The notes beneath the pieces are model-generated. The model did not search any database, had not been told where the DNA came from, and saw only the letters and a list, made by a program, of their open reading frames with translations. Below are positions 4,903 through 5,796 of a DNA stretch of 5,796 bases, piece after piece. The stretch is from Maribacter sp. Its GTDB lineage: Bacteria; Bacteroidota; Bacteroidia; Flavobacteriales; Flavobacteriaceae. Both the position numbers and the translations under genes were made by a program. The number at the start of each line of letters is the position of its first letter. The stretch's first letter is position 1. The stretch spans positions 1-5,796 of the forward strand of contig JAHHKH010000133.1 in the NCBI GenBank assembly GCA_018679695.1, written 5' to 3'.

Positions 4903-5796
4903 TTATTGAAAAATAAGACGTTCACGCTCCCCTTTTTGATTCAACATCGTTATACTCGTTTTACCATATCTAGAGATACTTCCGAAAAGATTCTTTGCAT
5001 CTTGAATATTTTCTATTTCCTTACCATCAACAGATAAAAGTACTTTGTCCTCTAGACCGTAACCCCTATAGGTTTCTGGGACCCCAATGATTTTCACTCC
5101 TTTTTTTGTTTTAAATCGTTTTTTATCCTCAGCATTTAGATTTTTCACCTCAAGTCCCATTACCGGTAAGATTATAGCCTGTCGCTCCTTTAAAACAACA
5201 GGAACGTTCATCAGTTCACCATTGCGTTCAATCGACAAATCAACAGAATCACCCGGTCTTTTGGTTGAGATATATCCCGTTAGATCTGAAAATCTTTGAA
5301 CATTGATATCATCTACCCTTTTGATGATATCACCTTCTTGTAGTTCAGCGTCGTCGGCCCCTGAATCTTCTTGCACTTTTGCAATATATACCCCTTCGAT
5401 TTCGTCTAAACCGTTTTCGATAGCATATTTTGAACTTAATTTAGGAGGATTTATCCCAATATATCCCTTAAGGACATTCCCATATTCCATGATATCATCG
5501 ATCACTTTTTTCGCAATATTACTGGGCACGGCAAAAGAATAGCCTACGTAAGAGCCGGTCTGGGACGAAATGGCCGTATTAATACCAATTAAATCACCAT
5601 TTGTATTGACAAGGGCGCCTCCACTATTACCAGGGTTCACAGCAGCATCGGTCTGGATAAACGATTGATCATTTCTCATCAAGGCGCGTGCCTTGGCACT
5701 AACTATACCTGCTGTGACAGTTGAAGTAAGATTAAAAGGGTTGCCAACAGCCAAAACCCATTCGCCTAATTTGACATTGTCCGAATCGCCAAAAGC
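4903..5796 (-). CDS. htrA: HtrA/DegP-family periplasmic serine protease, C-terminal 297 residues (5' part outside window)
   Basis: The frame is open to the right edge, so the gene begins outside the window. HtrA proteases degrade or refold misfolded proteins in the periplasm. Counting from the first visible residue, GEWVLAVGNPF (11-21) precedes TVTAGIVSAKAR (26-37). IQTDAAVNPGNSGGAL (47-62) contains the catalytic Ser58 in GNSGG. GYSFAVPSN (85-93) ends the trypsin-like domain. The catalytic His and Asp should lie upstream and cannot be checked. PDZ domain 1 spans about 108-203, with a YIGI ligand-binding loop (112-115), GVYIAKVQEDSGADDAEL and QEGDIIKRVDDINV. PDZ domain 2 spans about 209-297, with LEGDKVL-like GLEDKVLLSVDGKEI. 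Two PDZ domains fit DegP/DegQ rather than DegS, but DegP and DegQ cannot be told apart here. An apparent start within the visible part (TTG at 5752-5754) is internal and is not the real start. A strong terminator follows. Confidence 0.95.
   Translation of the reverse strand, partial: AFGDSDNVKLGEWVLAVGNPFNLTSTVTAGIVSAKARALMRNDQSFIQTDAAVNPGNSGGALVNTNGDLIGINTAISSQTGSYVGYSFAVPSNIAKKVIDDIMEYGNVLKGYIGINPPKLSSKYAIENGLDEIEGVYIAKVQEDSGADDAELQEGDIIKRVDDINVQRFSDLTGYISTKRPGDSVDLSIERNGELMNVPVVLKERQAIILPVMGLEVKNLNAEDKKRFKTKKGVKIIGVPETYRGYGLEDKVLLSVDGKEIENIQDAKNLFGSISRYGKTSITMLNQKGERERLIFQ

Noticed and set aside
5752..5754. TTG as start of the protease gene
   Set aside because: The frame continues upstream as GDSDNVKLGEWV, the expected HtrA sequence before AVGNPF, so the gene simply runs off the right edge.
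1..5796. CRISPR arrays, tRNA or rRNA genes, insertion sequences, defence or toxin-antitoxin genes
   Set aside because: No regularly spaced repeats, cloverleaf-like segments, transposase motifs or two-gene toxin-antitoxin layout were seen on either strand. The window is ordinary core chromosome.

Overview
The window looks like a core chromosomal segment of a marine-type flavobacterium (Bacteroidota, Flavobacteriaceae). The DNA is AT-rich. No gene has a clear Shine-Dalgarno sequence, and several promoters fit the Bacteroidota pattern (-33 TTTG/TTG, about 19 nt, -7 TAnnTTTG). The protein set also fits: a long two-part GAPDH, monomeric isocitrate dehydrogenase, a short TrmD and a signal-peptide/coiled-coil membrane protein. 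Assignment to genus is not possible by eye.

Every recognisable gene lies on the minus strand. In transcription order (right to left) they are: htrA (periplasmic serine protease, 5' end outside the window); a hairpin terminator; gap (482-residue GAPDH with its own -7 element); a 207-residue envelope coiled-coil protein; a strong terminator; a GNAT acetyltransferase and trmD 19 bp apart, forming a short operon; rplS (ribosomal protein bL19) with its own good promoter, a structured leader and a strong terminator; a stretch of about 690 bp with no convincing intact gene; and the first 39 codons of icd (monomeric NADP isocitrate dehydrogenase), which runs off the left edge.

The genes are mostly independent housekeeping units. 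TrmD makes m1G37 in tRNAs and bL19 sits at the ribosomal subunit interface, a translation pairing that is adjacent in many bacteria. GAPDH and isocitrate dehydrogenase belong to central carbon metabolism and HtrA to envelope protein quality control. The coiled-coil protein and the GNAT enzyme have no assigned role.

I do not see a defence system, mobile element, CRISPR array, tRNA or rRNA. The parts worth a second look are regulatory or non-coding. They are a candidate autoregulatory leader upstream of rplS; a possible orphan transcription unit of about 400 nt between rplS and icd, with a promoter-like element, two dyad symmetries and a terminator; a terminator only 9 nt from the GNAT start codon; and two short stretches that read like decayed coding sequence. 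The GAPDH also lacks the residues that normally confer NAD specificity.
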